Positions 26,615 through 34,983 of a DNA stretch of 64,000 bases are shown here, piece by piece. Position numbers and translations under genes: made by a program. Location of the stretch: the NCBI GenBank assembly GCA_036804505.1, contig DAIRSI010000011.1:41569-105568 (forward strand), written 5' to 3'. This DNA is from Phocaeicola_A sp036804505. Lineage in GTDB: Bacteria > Bacteroidota > Bacteroidia > Bacteroidales > Bacteroidaceae. Each line of letters opens with the position of its first letter. Positions within the stretch are counted from its first letter, which is position 1. Below the pieces are notes generated by a model that made no database searches, was not told the DNA's origin, and was given only the letters and a program-made list of their open reading frames with translations.

Positions 26615-28045
26615 ATGAAATATAGCGATAGAATAAAAACTCTTTTACTTGCAGGTTTATTTTCTTTATCTGTTTTCTCACAAGTGACAGATACAGTCCG
26701 TATTCCTTTGAAATACGGTGCTGAAAGATTTGGAAAGAGGCAGGATGAGGCTATGCAGCGTTTCAGAAGCAACCGATTGGGCGCATTCATCCATTGGGGA
26801 CTGTATGCAATTCCGGGAGGCGAATGGAACGGGAAGGTTTATCCCGGTGCTGCCGAATGGTTGAAGGAATGGGCTAAAGTGCCGACAAAGGATTGGATGA
26901 ACTTGATGAAAGAATGGAATCCGAAGAATTTTAATCCTGAAGCATGGGCCAGGATGGCGAAAGACATGGGTGTGAAGTATGTGAAAATTACGACGAAACA
27001 TCACGAAGGTTTCTGCTTGTGGCCCAGCAAATATACCAAGTACACAGTGGCAAATACTCCGTATAAAAAAGACATTTTGGGTCAACTGGTAAAGGCATAT
27101 AATGACGAGGGTATTGATGTCCATTTTTATTTTTCGGTTATGGATTGGAGTAATCCTGACTATAGAAGTGATATAAAAACACGAGAAGACAGTATTGCTT
27201 TTGCAAAATTTCGTATCTTTACAGAAAATCAGTTGCGTGAACTGGCTACTCGTTATCCGAGTGTGAAAGACTTTTGGTTTGATGGAACATGGGACAACAG
27301 TATCAAGAAGAATGGCTGGTGGACCGCTCGCATTGAAAAAATGCTCAAGGAACTTGTGCCGGGAGTAACCGTCAATAGTCGGTTAAGAGCCGATGATTAC
27401 GGGAAACGTCATTTTGACAGTAACGGAAATTTGATGGGCGATTATGAATCCGGGTATGAACGGAAGCTGCCCGATCCGGTGAAAGATACGAAAGTGACTG
27501 ACTGGGATTGGGAGGCTTGTATGACCGTTCCCGAAAATCAGTGGGGATACCATAAGGATTGGTCTTTAAGTTACGTGAAAACTCCGGTTGAAATCCTTGA
27601 ACAAATTGTTCATGCTGTGTCGATGGGTGGAAATATGGTAGTGAATTTCGGTCCGCAGCCTGATGGTGATTTCCGTGATGAGGAGAAACACATTGCTTCG
27701 GCAATAGGTTCCTGGATGGCCAAAAACGGTGAATGTATATACGGATGTGATTATGCCGGGCTGGAAAAACAGGATTGGGGATATTTTACCCGTAAGGGAG
27801 ATATTGTCTATTTGGCGGTTTTTAACAAGCCTTACTCAGATAAGTTATTCGTCAGAATGAAAAAAGGGAGCGTCATGGCAGATGTCCGTATGCTGGATGG
27901 AACTCCTTTGAAATTCAGGGAGATTGCCGCCGACAGTTATTATATCAATGTCCCTTCACCAACTCCGTCAGAGCCTTTTGTCATCAAGTTCAGGATGGAG
28001 AAGCAAGCCCCGCAACAGAAGCAATATAAAAATGCATTAACATAG
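26615..28045 (+). CDS. GH29 alpha-L-fucosidase, secreted
   Basis: 476 residues with a signal peptide (about 1-23, ending VFSQ). GH29 enzymes remove terminal L-fucose with retention. Typical motifs are FGLFIHWG-like GAFIHWGLYAIPGGEW, KYVKITTKHHEGFCLWPS, and KDFWFDGTWD, whose Asp223 is the likely nucleophile. LLNFGPQPDG-like MVVNFGPQPDGDF is also present. The length fits a catalytic (beta/alpha)8 barrel plus a small beta sandwich. It is the first enzyme after susCD, with GH105 starting 6 bases later. The linkage it cleaves cannot be told from sequence alone. Confidence 0.93.
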   Translation: MKYSDRIKTLLLAGLFSLSVFSQVTDTVRIPLKYGAERFGKRQDEAMQRFRSNRLGAFIHWGLYAIPGGEWNGKVYPGAAEWLKEWAKVPTKDWMNLMKEWNPKNFNPEAWARMAKDMGVKYVKITTKHHEGFCLWPSKYTKYTVANTPYKKDILGQLVKAYNDEGIDVHFYFSVMDWSNPDYRSDIKTREDSIAFAKFRIFTENQLRELATRYPSVKDFWFDGTWDNSIKKNGWWTARIEKMLKELVPGVTVNSRLRADDYGKRHFDSNGNLMGDYESGYERKLPDPVKDTKVTDWDWEACMTVPENQWGYHKDWSLSYVKTPVEILEQIVHAVSMGGNMVVNFGPQPDGDFRDEEKHIASAIGSWMAKNGECIYGCDYAGLEKQDWGYFTRKGDIVYLAVFNKPYSDKLFVRMKKGSVMADVRMLDGTPLKFREIAADSYYINVPSPTPSEPFVIKFRMEKQAPQQKQYKNALT

Positions 28046-28051
28046 AATATT

Positions 28052-29179
28052 ATGAAAAGGATAAAGACCCTGTTTGTATTTATTGGATTCTGTATGGTTT
28101 TGCAGAATCCTGTCTCTGCACAATTGCCGTTTCATCGGGCGGATGTAAAAGATATCATGAAAAAGGTTGCCGACTGGCAAATAAAAAATACCGGTAAATC
28201 TTCTCATGAGCATGGAGATCTTGACTGGACGAACGCCGCCTTATATATAGGAATGACTGACTGGGCGGATATGGCTTTGCGTGAAGACAAGACCAATACC
28301 TATTATGAATGGTTGTTGAATGTTGGAAGGCGCAACAGCTTTCAGGTTGGTAAGTCCATGTATCATGCAGATTACATTGCAGTGGGACAACCTTTTATTG
28401 ACATGTACTTGAAGTATGGAGACCGGATGATGCTGGCACCGGTTGAATGCCGTGCCGACTGGGTGATAACACATCCTGCAAAGACTTCCTTGGAATTGGA
28501 CTACAAAAAGCCGGAAAGCCTTTATCGATGGTCATGGTGTGATGCGCTTTTTATGGCACCGCCTGTCTATGCAAAACTTTATGCCGTTACCGGGAAAAAG
28601 AAGTATCTCCGCTTTATGAATAAGGAATACAAGGCTACCTATGATTTTCTTTACAGCAAGCAGGATTCTTTGTTTTATCGTGACAATCGTTATTTCAACC
28701 AGAAAGAAGCCAATGGAAGGCATGTCTTTTGGGGAAGAGGAAACGGATGGGTAATAGCCGGCCTGGCCAACATCTTGCGTACATTGAAAAATAAAGATCA
28801 AGGTCATGACTTTTATGAGCATTTGTTTGTGGAAATGGCCTATAGGCTTGCCCGGTTGCAGAGTCCCGATGGATGTTGGCATGCAAGTTTGCTTGATCCC
28901 GCATCTTATCCGTCTCCCGAAACAAGTGCCACCGGCTTTATCTTATATGCTTTGGCTTATGGGGTCAATGAGGGCATTTTGGACAAAGAATCTTTTCAAC
29001 CTGTTTTGGAAAAAGGATGGAGGGCTTTGGTCGATGCTGTCGATAGTGACGGCAAACTAGGATATGTACAGCCGATAGGTGCCGATCCCCGCATGGTTAC
29101 CAGAGAGATGACAGAGGTTTATGGTGTGGGGGCTTTCTTGGCTGCCGGCTGTCAAATTTATAAATTATGCAATAATTAA
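28052..29179 (+). CDS. GH105/GH88-type unsaturated uronyl hydrolase, secreted
   Basis: 375 residues with a signal peptide ending VSAQ. The family (YteR/YesR type) removes 4,5-unsaturated uronic acid left at non-reducing ends by polysaccharide lyases. Visible features are ADWQIKN-type VADWQIKNTG, YRWSWCDALFMAPPVYAKL with likely catalytic Asp164, WGRGNGWVIAGLANIL, and SPDGCWHASLLDPASYPSPE. The length is normal for GH105. Its presence implies that the target polysaccharide is first cut by a lyase, but no lyase gene lies in this locus. It is packed between GH29 and GH2. Confidence 0.88.
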   Translation: MKRIKTLFVFIGFCMVLQNPVSAQLPFHRADVKDIMKKVADWQIKNTGKSSHEHGDLDWTNAALYIGMTDWADMALREDKTNTYYEWLLNVGRRNSFQVGKSMYHADYIAVGQPFIDMYLKYGDRMMLAPVECRADWVITHPAKTSLELDYKKPESLYRWSWCDALFMAPPVYAKLYAVTGKKKYLRFMNKEYKATYDFLYSKQDSLFYRDNRYFNQKEANGRHVFWGRGNGWVIAGLANILRTLKNKDQGHDFYEHLFVEMAYRLARLQSPDGCWHASLLDPASYPSPETSATGFILYALAYGVNEGILDKESFQPVLEKGWRALVDAVDSDGKLGYVQPIGADPRMVTREMTEVYGVGAFLAAGCQIYKLCNN

Positions 29180-29188
29180 GAAAGGAAT

Positions 29189-31297
29189 ATGTTCAACCGA
29201 CTTATTATATTTTTATTCAGTTTGCTGTTTGTCTGCCAGCTTTCTGCCCGCGATGTATGGTCTTTTAATTCCGATTGGTATTTTAAGAAAGGTCCTTTTC
29301 CGGAAGATGTCATGAAGAGTACAATCGTATGGGATAAAACTTGGGAAAAGGTTACGATACCTCATACGTGGAATGCACAGGATATGCAAACGAAATCAAA
29401 GGATTTTTATGCAGGTATCTGTTATTACAAGAAAAATTACATCTTCCCCGAATCCATGAAGCGGAAACGCTTGTTCCTGAAATTCGAAGGCGTGGGAAGT
29501 TGCAGTGAGGTATATATCAATGGAAAACTGATGACAACGCATAAGGGCGGCTATTCGGCTTTTTCTTGTGAGATAGGGAGCGCTGTGAATTTCGGCAAAG
29601 ACAATGAAATCGTTGTAAAGGCTGATAATTCTTCCCGTCCGGATGTTATTCCTGTCAATCATACTTTGTTCGGTGTGTATGGCGGAATCTATCGTCCTGT
29701 ATGGCTTGTTGCCACGGATAGTTGCAATATCGCGGTAACCGATTGCGCATCATCGGGTCTTTATATTTCTCAGAAAAACGTTTCGAAGAGCCATGCGGAT
29801 ATCCATGTAAAGGTTAAATTGGATAACGCAACTTTATATCCGGAGGAACTGATTCTTAAGAACGAGATTTATACTCAGAACGGCAAATTGGTGAAGACCA
29901 ACGAACAACGTTTGACCTTGACTCCTCAAGGTACTCAAGTCTATGAAAACGAATTCACATTGAATCATCCTCATCTTTGGAATGGGAGGGAAGACCCCTA
30001 TCTATACAAGGTGGCATGCAAGTTAATGAAAGACGGGGTAGTCATTGATGAGGTGATACAACCCCTGGGAATACGAAAGTTTGAGATAAAGGCAGGACAA
30101 GGCTTTTACCTGAATGGAAACAAATATCCGATGTATGGAGTAACCCGTCATCAGGATTGGTGGGGGAAGGGAAGTGCTTTGACAAACAAGGAGCATGATT
30201 TTGATTTGGCACAGATTATGGATATAGGGGCCACAACCATTCGTCTTGCCCATTATCAGCAATCGGAGTACTTTTATTCCAGATGTGACAGCTTGGGGCT
30301 GATTGTTTGGGCTGAGATTCCTTTTGTGAACCGTGTTACCGGTCAGGAAACGGAAAATGCTCAATCACAGTTGCGTGAACTGATCCGTCAGAATTTCAAT
30401 CATCCCTCTATCTATGTTTGGGGACTGCATAATGAGGTTTACTATCCGCTGGAATACACGGCTTCCCTTACGCAGAAATTGCACGATCTGGCCAAGACCG
30501 AGGATCCCGATCGCTATACAGCTTCGGTGAATGGTTATGGAATAGCCGAACATCCGGTGAATTTCAATGCAGATATTCAAGGGATGAACAGATATTACGG
30601 ATGGTATGAAAACAAAATATCCGACATTAAACCCTGGATTGAGGGACTGGAAAAGAAATATCCCGCTCAGAAGCTGATTTTGTCCGAATATGGGGCTGAT
30701 GCCAACATTAACCAACAAACGGAGCTCTTGGGTGATGCTATAGATTGGACAAAACCTTTTTATCCCGAAACGTTTCAGACAAAGCTGCATGAGTATCAAT
30801 GGGCAATTATTTCCAAACATCCTTATATCATTGCTTCCTATCTTTGGAACATGTTCGACTTTGCTACTCCCGAAGCATCCAGAGGAGGTATGATTGCTCG
30901 AAACATGAAGGGCATGATGACATTCGACCGCAAGGTAAAGAAGGATTCTTATTTCTTTTACAAGGCGAATTGGAGTAAAGACCCCGTCTTGTATCTCACA
31001 GGACGCAGAAACAATGAACGTTTGAAGAAAGAAACAACCGTCACTGTATATTCAAACATCGGTAGGCCCAAGGTCTTTCTGAATGGTGAGGAGTTGACGG
31101 ATATAGTACAAGGTTATACACCCATTCATTATATTGTCCGAAAGGTTTTTCTCAGGACAGGCAAAAATGTGATTAAGACTGTAGTGACGTACAAAGGGAA
31201 AACGTACACAGATGAAATGGAATGGAATTATTCCGGTCAAGATAAAGGTTCGGCCATAGAAGATTTCGAAAACAAGGAAACTCATGTCGGTCTATAG
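29189..31297 (+). CDS. GH2 beta-galactosidase-type glycosidase, secreted
   Basis: 702 residues with a signal peptide (about 1-20, ending LSA). Domain order is the sugar-binding sandwich (DWYFKKG-type start, CSEVYINGKLMTTHKGGYSA), the immunoglobulin-like domain, and the GH2 barrel. The acid/base is Glu416 in WGLHNEVYY and the nucleophile Glu500 in LSEYGAD. FELNGKKYPM-like FYLNGNKYPMYGVTRHQDWW begins the barrel. Beta-galactosidase is the most common activity in this subgroup, but beta-glucuronidase or other activities are possible. It is the last gene of the utilization locus. Confidence 0.88.
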   Translation: MFNRLIIFLFSLLFVCQLSARDVWSFNSDWYFKKGPFPEDVMKSTIVWDKTWEKVTIPHTWNAQDMQTKSKDFYAGICYYKKNYIFPESMKRKRLFLKFEGVGSCSEVYINGKLMTTHKGGYSAFSCEIGSAVNFGKDNEIVVKADNSSRPDVIPVNHTLFGVYGGIYRPVWLVATDSCNIAVTDCASSGLYISQKNVSKSHADIHVKVKLDNATLYPEELILKNEIYTQNGKLVKTNEQRLTLTPQGTQVYENEFTLNHPHLWNGREDPYLYKVACKLMKDGVVIDEVIQPLGIRKFEIKAGQGFYLNGNKYPMYGVTRHQDWWGKGSALTNKEHDFDLAQIMDIGATTIRLAHYQQSEYFYSRCDSLGLIVWAEIPFVNRVTGQETENAQSQLRELIRQNFNHPSIYVWGLHNEVYYPLEYTASLTQKLHDLAKTEDPDRYTASVNGYGIAEHPVNFNADIQGMNRYYGWYENKISDIKPWIEGLEKKYPAQKLILSEYGADANINQQTELLGDAIDWTKPFYPETFQTKLHEYQWAIISKHPYIIASYLWNMFDFATPEASRGGMIARNMKGMMTFDRKVKKDSYFFYKANWSKDPVLYLTGRRNNERLKKETTVTVYSNIGRPKVFLNGEELTDIVQGYTPIHYIVRKVFLRTGKNVIKTVVTYKGKTYTDEMEWNYSGQDKGSAIEDFENKETHVGL

Positions 31298-31500
31298 AGA
31301 TAACGCGAGAAAAACTATCATTTCCCCCGATGAATTTATTGTCCGTTGTGGTTATATTCTTCATCCCAAAGCTTGGGATGATGGTCTCAAACCCTGAAAT
31401 GAAGAAATCTCTTGGGAAAGACAATCTTTCTTCCATGTTATAATAAGTTTTTCCTGCTGTTTGCAAGAAATTATCACGGAGAAAGGCCGGCATAATGAAA

Positions 31501-31541
31501 ATACCGCCTGCAAGAGAAATCGAGACTCTTGCAGGCGGTAT
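31501..31541 (-). terminator. Terminator of the fimbrillin/GLUG lipoprotein gene
   Basis: A 16-bp perfect stem (31501-31516 with 31526-31541) and 9-base loop. On the minus strand it is followed by a short T stretch (TATTTTC). It lies 47 bases beyond the stop of the minus-strand gene and can also stop read-through from the GH2 side. The rest of 31298-31587 holds a 9-bp hairpin at 31361-31381 and no gene I can support. Confidence 0.6.
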
Positions 31542-31587
31542 CGGTATGAGAGGAATGCCATCAGTATAATGACATCATCACTTGAGA

Positions 31588-33483
31588 TTATTTATTCTTT
31601 ACGATAGTAGGCAGATTATCGCCCGTACCCGCTTCGAAATGATAACCGGATGTGGCGGTCGCTGCTGTATTCATATTGCTAATGTAAGTATTGAATCCGC
31701 TGACAGCAGCTACACTGCTTGAATTGGTAGGGGTATCACTGGTTGTTCCACCTATCGCAACTATAGGAGATGTCATATTCTTCCAATAGCAATTGTCAAT
31801 AGTAGAACCAGAATCAGAGATTTGACCGACTAAAGTTCCAATGGCGCCATTGGAAGCAGCTGCATTTATCTCATTGTTATTACTTATACATCCTTTCATT
31901 TCAAACGTAGGAAGAGTAGCATAACCCAGAAGTCCTCCACTTTTAGAATAATTTCCTATTCCTTGTATAGATCCACAATTAGAAATAGATGTCATCAAAG
32001 ACAATTTAGAAGTATTATCGTCAGGCCAAAAAAATCCAATGATACCACCTACATAATTTCCTTTAATTGTTCCTACTTCAGTGCTGCAACCATATATTTT
32101 TAGATAGTGTGACAGACCTATTAAGCCCCCGGTAGATTCACCATTTGGAGCATTATTTATTATCGATGTAAATTTTGTTTTGCAATTCTGTATCAATGAA
32201 GTACCACCTCCCATACTACACTTCGCTTGACCAATCAATCCACCCACTTCAGAGAAATCGGTAGTAGTAGTAGTGATTGTTCCACCACTGACAGTTAAAT
32301 CTTTTATGGTAGCATCCTTAGTGTTTCCAAAGAATCCACAGTAACTATAATCCCCATTTATATTCACACCGCTGACAGTCTTATTATTGCCATCAAATGT
32401 GCCCATAAAATATTTATCATCCTTGTTCGAATTTCCAATCGGAGTCCAGTTTACTTCACTATTGATGGTCATATTCTTCACCATCTTGCAGTTAAGAGCA
32501 GAAGATAAGTTGGCATCATCCTGCAGCCACTTGAAGTTTTCGGCGATAACCATTTCACTAGAGCCATCTCCATCCATATCGAGCGGTGCGATACCTTCGG
32601 TAGATTCACTGCCAGTGTAAGTGATGTCTGTGTTCACCATATTCGTGAAGTTCAACGTATGCACCTTATTGGCTGAAAAACTTACTGAAGCAGCGCTTAG
32701 CTGACAGGTATAATAAACAGGAATGGCATCGTCGGTCATGGCAATAGCCGTTACACTTTTGAGGCCAGTTTGCGGAAGTGCAGCCATATAGACGTTTGTA
32801 GAAGAATTGGCACTGAAGGTCATTGGAGAACCGAATGTGGCTATCATCGCTCCTTGAGTGGCTGTACCCCATGTTGCGGTACCTGTACCCGACAAAGTCA
32901 ATGTGTTCTGATTCACCAAGCCGTTGGCGACAAGAGCCACCTTCTTAATGGTAACGTCTGAGGGGAACGTGAGCTTAAGTCTGAGTATTGCCCCAGCATT
33001 TTTGAAGGTGCCGAGGTCAGTCTTCGAAGTGCTATAGGTCCCTGCCGAATACATCACAGCCTTACTTGCCACGCCTGCAAGCGTACCGTCCTGAGCGGAA
33101 TAGTCCACGGTGGCTGCTGTGCCCGTCATCGAGAGCGATGAGGGATACAATGCATAGAGTTGGTCGTTATCGGCAGGATTGGTCAATGTTCCCGTGAAAG
33201 AGCCGGTTGCCGTTGTGCTGGTTGTAGTGAATGTCTGCGTATCGTTGCTTTTGCTTGAATTGATGACCTTGATTCCGTCACCGGATTTCCATGTCTGTGT
33301 GAGACCGGTTCCTGTGCCATCGGTGAGCGTAGTGCGCGTGCTGGCCGAGGGCATCGATGCGGTGAGCGTCACTTTTACATTTCCTTGTTCACCCTTTCCG
33401 CTTTCACCGAATTCGTCTGCCGACGAGCATGAGGTGATGATTGCTGCCATGGCAGCCAAACTGAAAATTACAATCTTCTTCAT
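31588..33483 (-). CDS. Fimbrillin-like surface lipoprotein with C-terminal GLUG repeats
   Basis: 631 residues. The lipobox is IITSC (Cys about 19). Residues 30-285 fit the fimbrillin/Mfa-like N-terminal pattern (VTLTASMPSASTRTTLTDG, WKSGDGIKV, LYALYPSS, GAILRLKLTF, KVHTLNFTNM). The second half has FKWLQDDANLSSALN, MGTFDGNNKTVSGVNI and repeated GLUG motifs (VGGLIGQ, TGGLIGL, VGGIIGF, SGGLLGY, GTLVGQ). These form a beta-solenoid found in adhesins. It is probably surface exposed and adhesive; its receptor is unknown. GC content changes sharply between the two halves. Confidence 0.78.
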   Translation of the reverse strand: MKKIVIFSLAAMAAIITSCSSADEFGESGKGEQGNVKVTLTASMPSASTRTTLTDGTGTGLTQTWKSGDGIKVINSSKSNDTQTFTTTSTTATGSFTGTLTNPADNDQLYALYPSSLSMTGTAATVDYSAQDGTLAGVASKAVMYSAGTYSTSKTDLGTFKNAGAILRLKLTFPSDVTIKKVALVANGLVNQNTLTLSGTGTATWGTATQGAMIATFGSPMTFSANSSTNVYMAALPQTGLKSVTAIAMTDDAIPVYYTCQLSAASVSFSANKVHTLNFTNMVNTDITYTGSESTEGIAPLDMDGDGSSEMVIAENFKWLQDDANLSSALNCKMVKNMTINSEVNWTPIGNSNKDDKYFMGTFDGNNKTVSGVNINGDYSYCGFFGNTKDATIKDLTVSGGTITTTTTDFSEVGGLIGQAKCSMGGGTSLIQNCKTKFTSIINNAPNGESTGGLIGLSHYLKIYGCSTEVGTIKGNYVGGIIGFFWPDDNTSKLSLMTSISNCGSIQGIGNYSKSGGLLGYATLPTFEMKGCISNNNEINAAASNGAIGTLVGQISDSGSTIDNCYWKNMTSPIVAIGGTTSDTPTNSSSVAAVSGFNTYISNMNTAATATSGYHFEAGTGDNLPTIVKNK

Positions 33484-33498
33484 TTCTTTGTCCTCCCT

Positions 33499-33714
33499 TT
33501 ACGCGTTGTTCACTCCATTGTTTGTTTTAGGAATATAGGAATAGGAATCTCCGTCGCCGTAATTTTCCACGTTTCCGTTCGTACTGCCTGTAAGGATGTA
33601 CTGTTCCTGTTCCAGTTCGATAATCTGCATCGACGGTTTTTCGTAAGCCGCCAAACGATTCCGTTGCCCGGTATTCGACATTTGCAAGTCGGAATGGATG
33701 TTTGTTTTTTTCAT
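33499..33714 (-). CDS. 71-residue protein leading the fimbrillin/GLUG gene
   Basis: The protein MKKTNIHSDLQMSNTGQRNR and onward has no signal peptide. Its centre YEKPSMQIIELEQEQYILTG is a pattern seen in many short Bacteroides proteins encoded beside surface lipoproteins. The tail is Gly/Asn/Ser-rich (STNGNVENYGDGDSYSYIP). Its stop is 15 bases before the lipoprotein ATG, so the two are likely one operon. The function is unknown; it could be a peptide precursor, a chaperone-like partner or a leader. A 15-C tract lies 212 bases upstream. Confidence 0.6.
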   Translation of the reverse strand: MKKTNIHSDLQMSNTGQRNRLAAYEKPSMQIIELEQEQYILTGSTNGNVENYGDGDSYSYIPKTNNGVNNA

Positions 33715-34115
33715 AAACTGTTTTTGGGTTTATTTAATTAATATTCAAAGGCTGTTGCAATGAAAGTATATCCGTCATGTATACCGACACGACGGATTGA
33801 GCCTTGCCACAAGAGTATCATTTCTTGTACTGTAAGACTAAAGTTTAAAAAATGTGTATGAAATAGTTGAAAGAATCTTTTGCTGAGCTTGATTATAAGG
33901 ATGTTATGATTGTAAGGTAGGATTTCCCCCCCCCCCCCCCTATATTTACATTTATTAAGTATTCAGGGCTTAACTTTGTTTTATTTAAGACAAGAAACTC
34001 CGTCATTTGTTCTTATTTACTGTCCTATTTTACTAAATTTTTGTAAAGATATGAACAATAAATCAAATGATAATCCTAAAAGACTATTTTTTTATTGCAG
34101 TCCGATAAAATTTTT
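33715..34115. other. Gene-free region with a 15-C homopolymer
   Basis: 401 bases between the minus-strand fimbrillin operon start and the end of the next minus-strand gene. It should hold the promoter of the fimbrillin operon, but I found no clear minus-strand -33/-7 pair. It contains the C15 run at 33926-33940 and a plus-strand -7-like box TAACTTTG at 33971-33978, with no plus-strand gene behind it. Confidence 0.6.
33926..33940. repeat. Homopolymer of 15 C
   Basis: Fifteen consecutive C on the plus strand (15 G on the minus strand) in an AT-rich intergenic region, upstream of the 71-residue protein and fimbrillin genes. Tracts this long are prone to slipped-strand length change. Confidence 0.95.
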
Positions 34116-34568
34116 TTATTTGTCGGGTTGTGGACGTTTATCCGTAATCTTTTTGAGGACTTCTCTGTTGAACATGAATTCGGCACATTCCACGGCATAG
34201 ACTTTCTTCGGCGATAGTATCTTTTGGAACTGCTTCAGATAAGTGTAATCGAGCTTTTCGGCTGCAATGCGATTGGTGATACTTGTTTCTACGATGTTCT
34301 TGTATTCTTTGTCGGTAGTCATCGGATTCCTTCCTTGTTTAAATATTTTCCGGTTCTGATTATGAAGTTCGCGCTTGCGGGCTTGCAGTTCATAATACAA
34401 AGGAAAGAACTTGGCTGCTTCATCAGCCGTGAGGTTTGCATAGTCCGTTATGAATGCCTGCTGGCGGGCATTGTATTCTTCCGGAGAAAAGACGCCTTTT
34501 CTTTGGGCATTCAGAGCAACGCAGCCAAAGCAGAAAAGGCACAAGGTAAGTATATAAGTTTTCATCAT
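34116..34568 (-). CDS. Small periplasmic protein, Spy/CpxP-like (third gene of a sigma cluster)
   Basis: 150 residues with a signal peptide ending ALNAQ. The mature part is helical and charged (NARQQAFITDYANLTADEAA, FFPLYYELQARKRELHNQ, NRIAAEKLDYTYLKQFQKIL). The LTADEAAKFFPLY segment resembles LTxxQ-type periplasmic sensor or chaperone proteins. Its ATG overlaps the stop of the anti-sigma-like gene by 4 bases. The context suggests a periplasmic stress sensor or buffer for the sigma factor encoded upstream. The Spy-like label is an inference. Confidence 0.7.
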   Translation of the reverse strand: MMKTYILTLCLFCFGCVALNAQRKGVFSPEEYNARQQAFITDYANLTADEAAKFFPLYYELQARKRELHNQNRKIFKQGRNPMTTDKEYKNIVETSITNRIAAEKLDYTYLKQFQKILSPKKVYAVECAEFMFNREVLKKITDKRPQPDK

Positions 34569-34933
34569 TCTGATTCGGTTAAAAATGAATAAGTATCATA
34601 ATTGTCAATCATTGAATAGTCCACTACATCATTGATGTATTGGTCTTTTTGTTTTTCTTTACTGGCTTCCACCGGGTCAACTTTCTTGATGCTGGATGTC
34701 TTTTCCAACATAAATTCAATCATAAAGAAAAGACCGCAGAACATGGCGGCCATGTAGAACCAAGGTCTTATCCGTTGCCAAGTGGTGGAATGCTTCTCTT
34801 CTTCCAAAACAGAAAAATCCTGGGGAGGAAGTTTTTGCATCATTTCCTCCGAGAAGTTTTCAAAATAGCCTTCGGGAACGCTGAAGGGATTCCCTTGTGC
34901 ATACTTGTCAATAATCTCATTTTCTTTTTTCAT
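34565..34933 (-). CDS. Small single-pass membrane protein, putative anti-sigma factor
   Basis: 122 residues from MKKENEIIDK. I chose this ATG because AAGGATGAA lies just before it; a longer TTG start 45 bases upstream is less likely. An N-terminal segment (NPFSVPEGYFENFSEEMMQK) is typical of proteins encoded next to Bacteroides ECF sigma factors. One membrane helix (FYMAAMFCGLFFMIEFMLE) and a C-terminal acidic tail follow. It lies about 50 bases after the sigma gene and overlaps the next gene by 4 bases. Confidence 0.7.
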   Translation of the reverse strand: MKKENEIIDKYAQGNPFSVPEGYFENFSEEMMQKLPPQDFSVLEEEKHSTTWQRIRPWFYMAAMFCGLFFMIEFMLEKTSSIKKVDPVEASKEKQKDQYINDVVDYSMIDNYDTYSFLTESE

Positions 34934-34983
34934 TTTCTGTTCATCCTTTCTTGTCTTTTTAGATGCATTATAGTACAAAAGGT

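Noticed and set aside
31361..31381. 9-bp hairpin after the GH2 gene as its terminator
   Set aside because: No T-run follows on either strand, so I do not call it an intrinsic terminator; it may still be structural.
31173..31493. 106-codon minus-strand open frame after the GH2 gene
   Set aside because: It overlaps the end of the GH2 gene, has no promoter or homology I can recognise, and part of it is formed by the hairpin at 31361-31381.
33976..34200. 74-codon plus-strand open frame behind the TAACTTTG box
   Set aside because: It runs into the antisense of the Spy-like gene, is low in complexity and has no ribosome site; the box alone does not support a gene.
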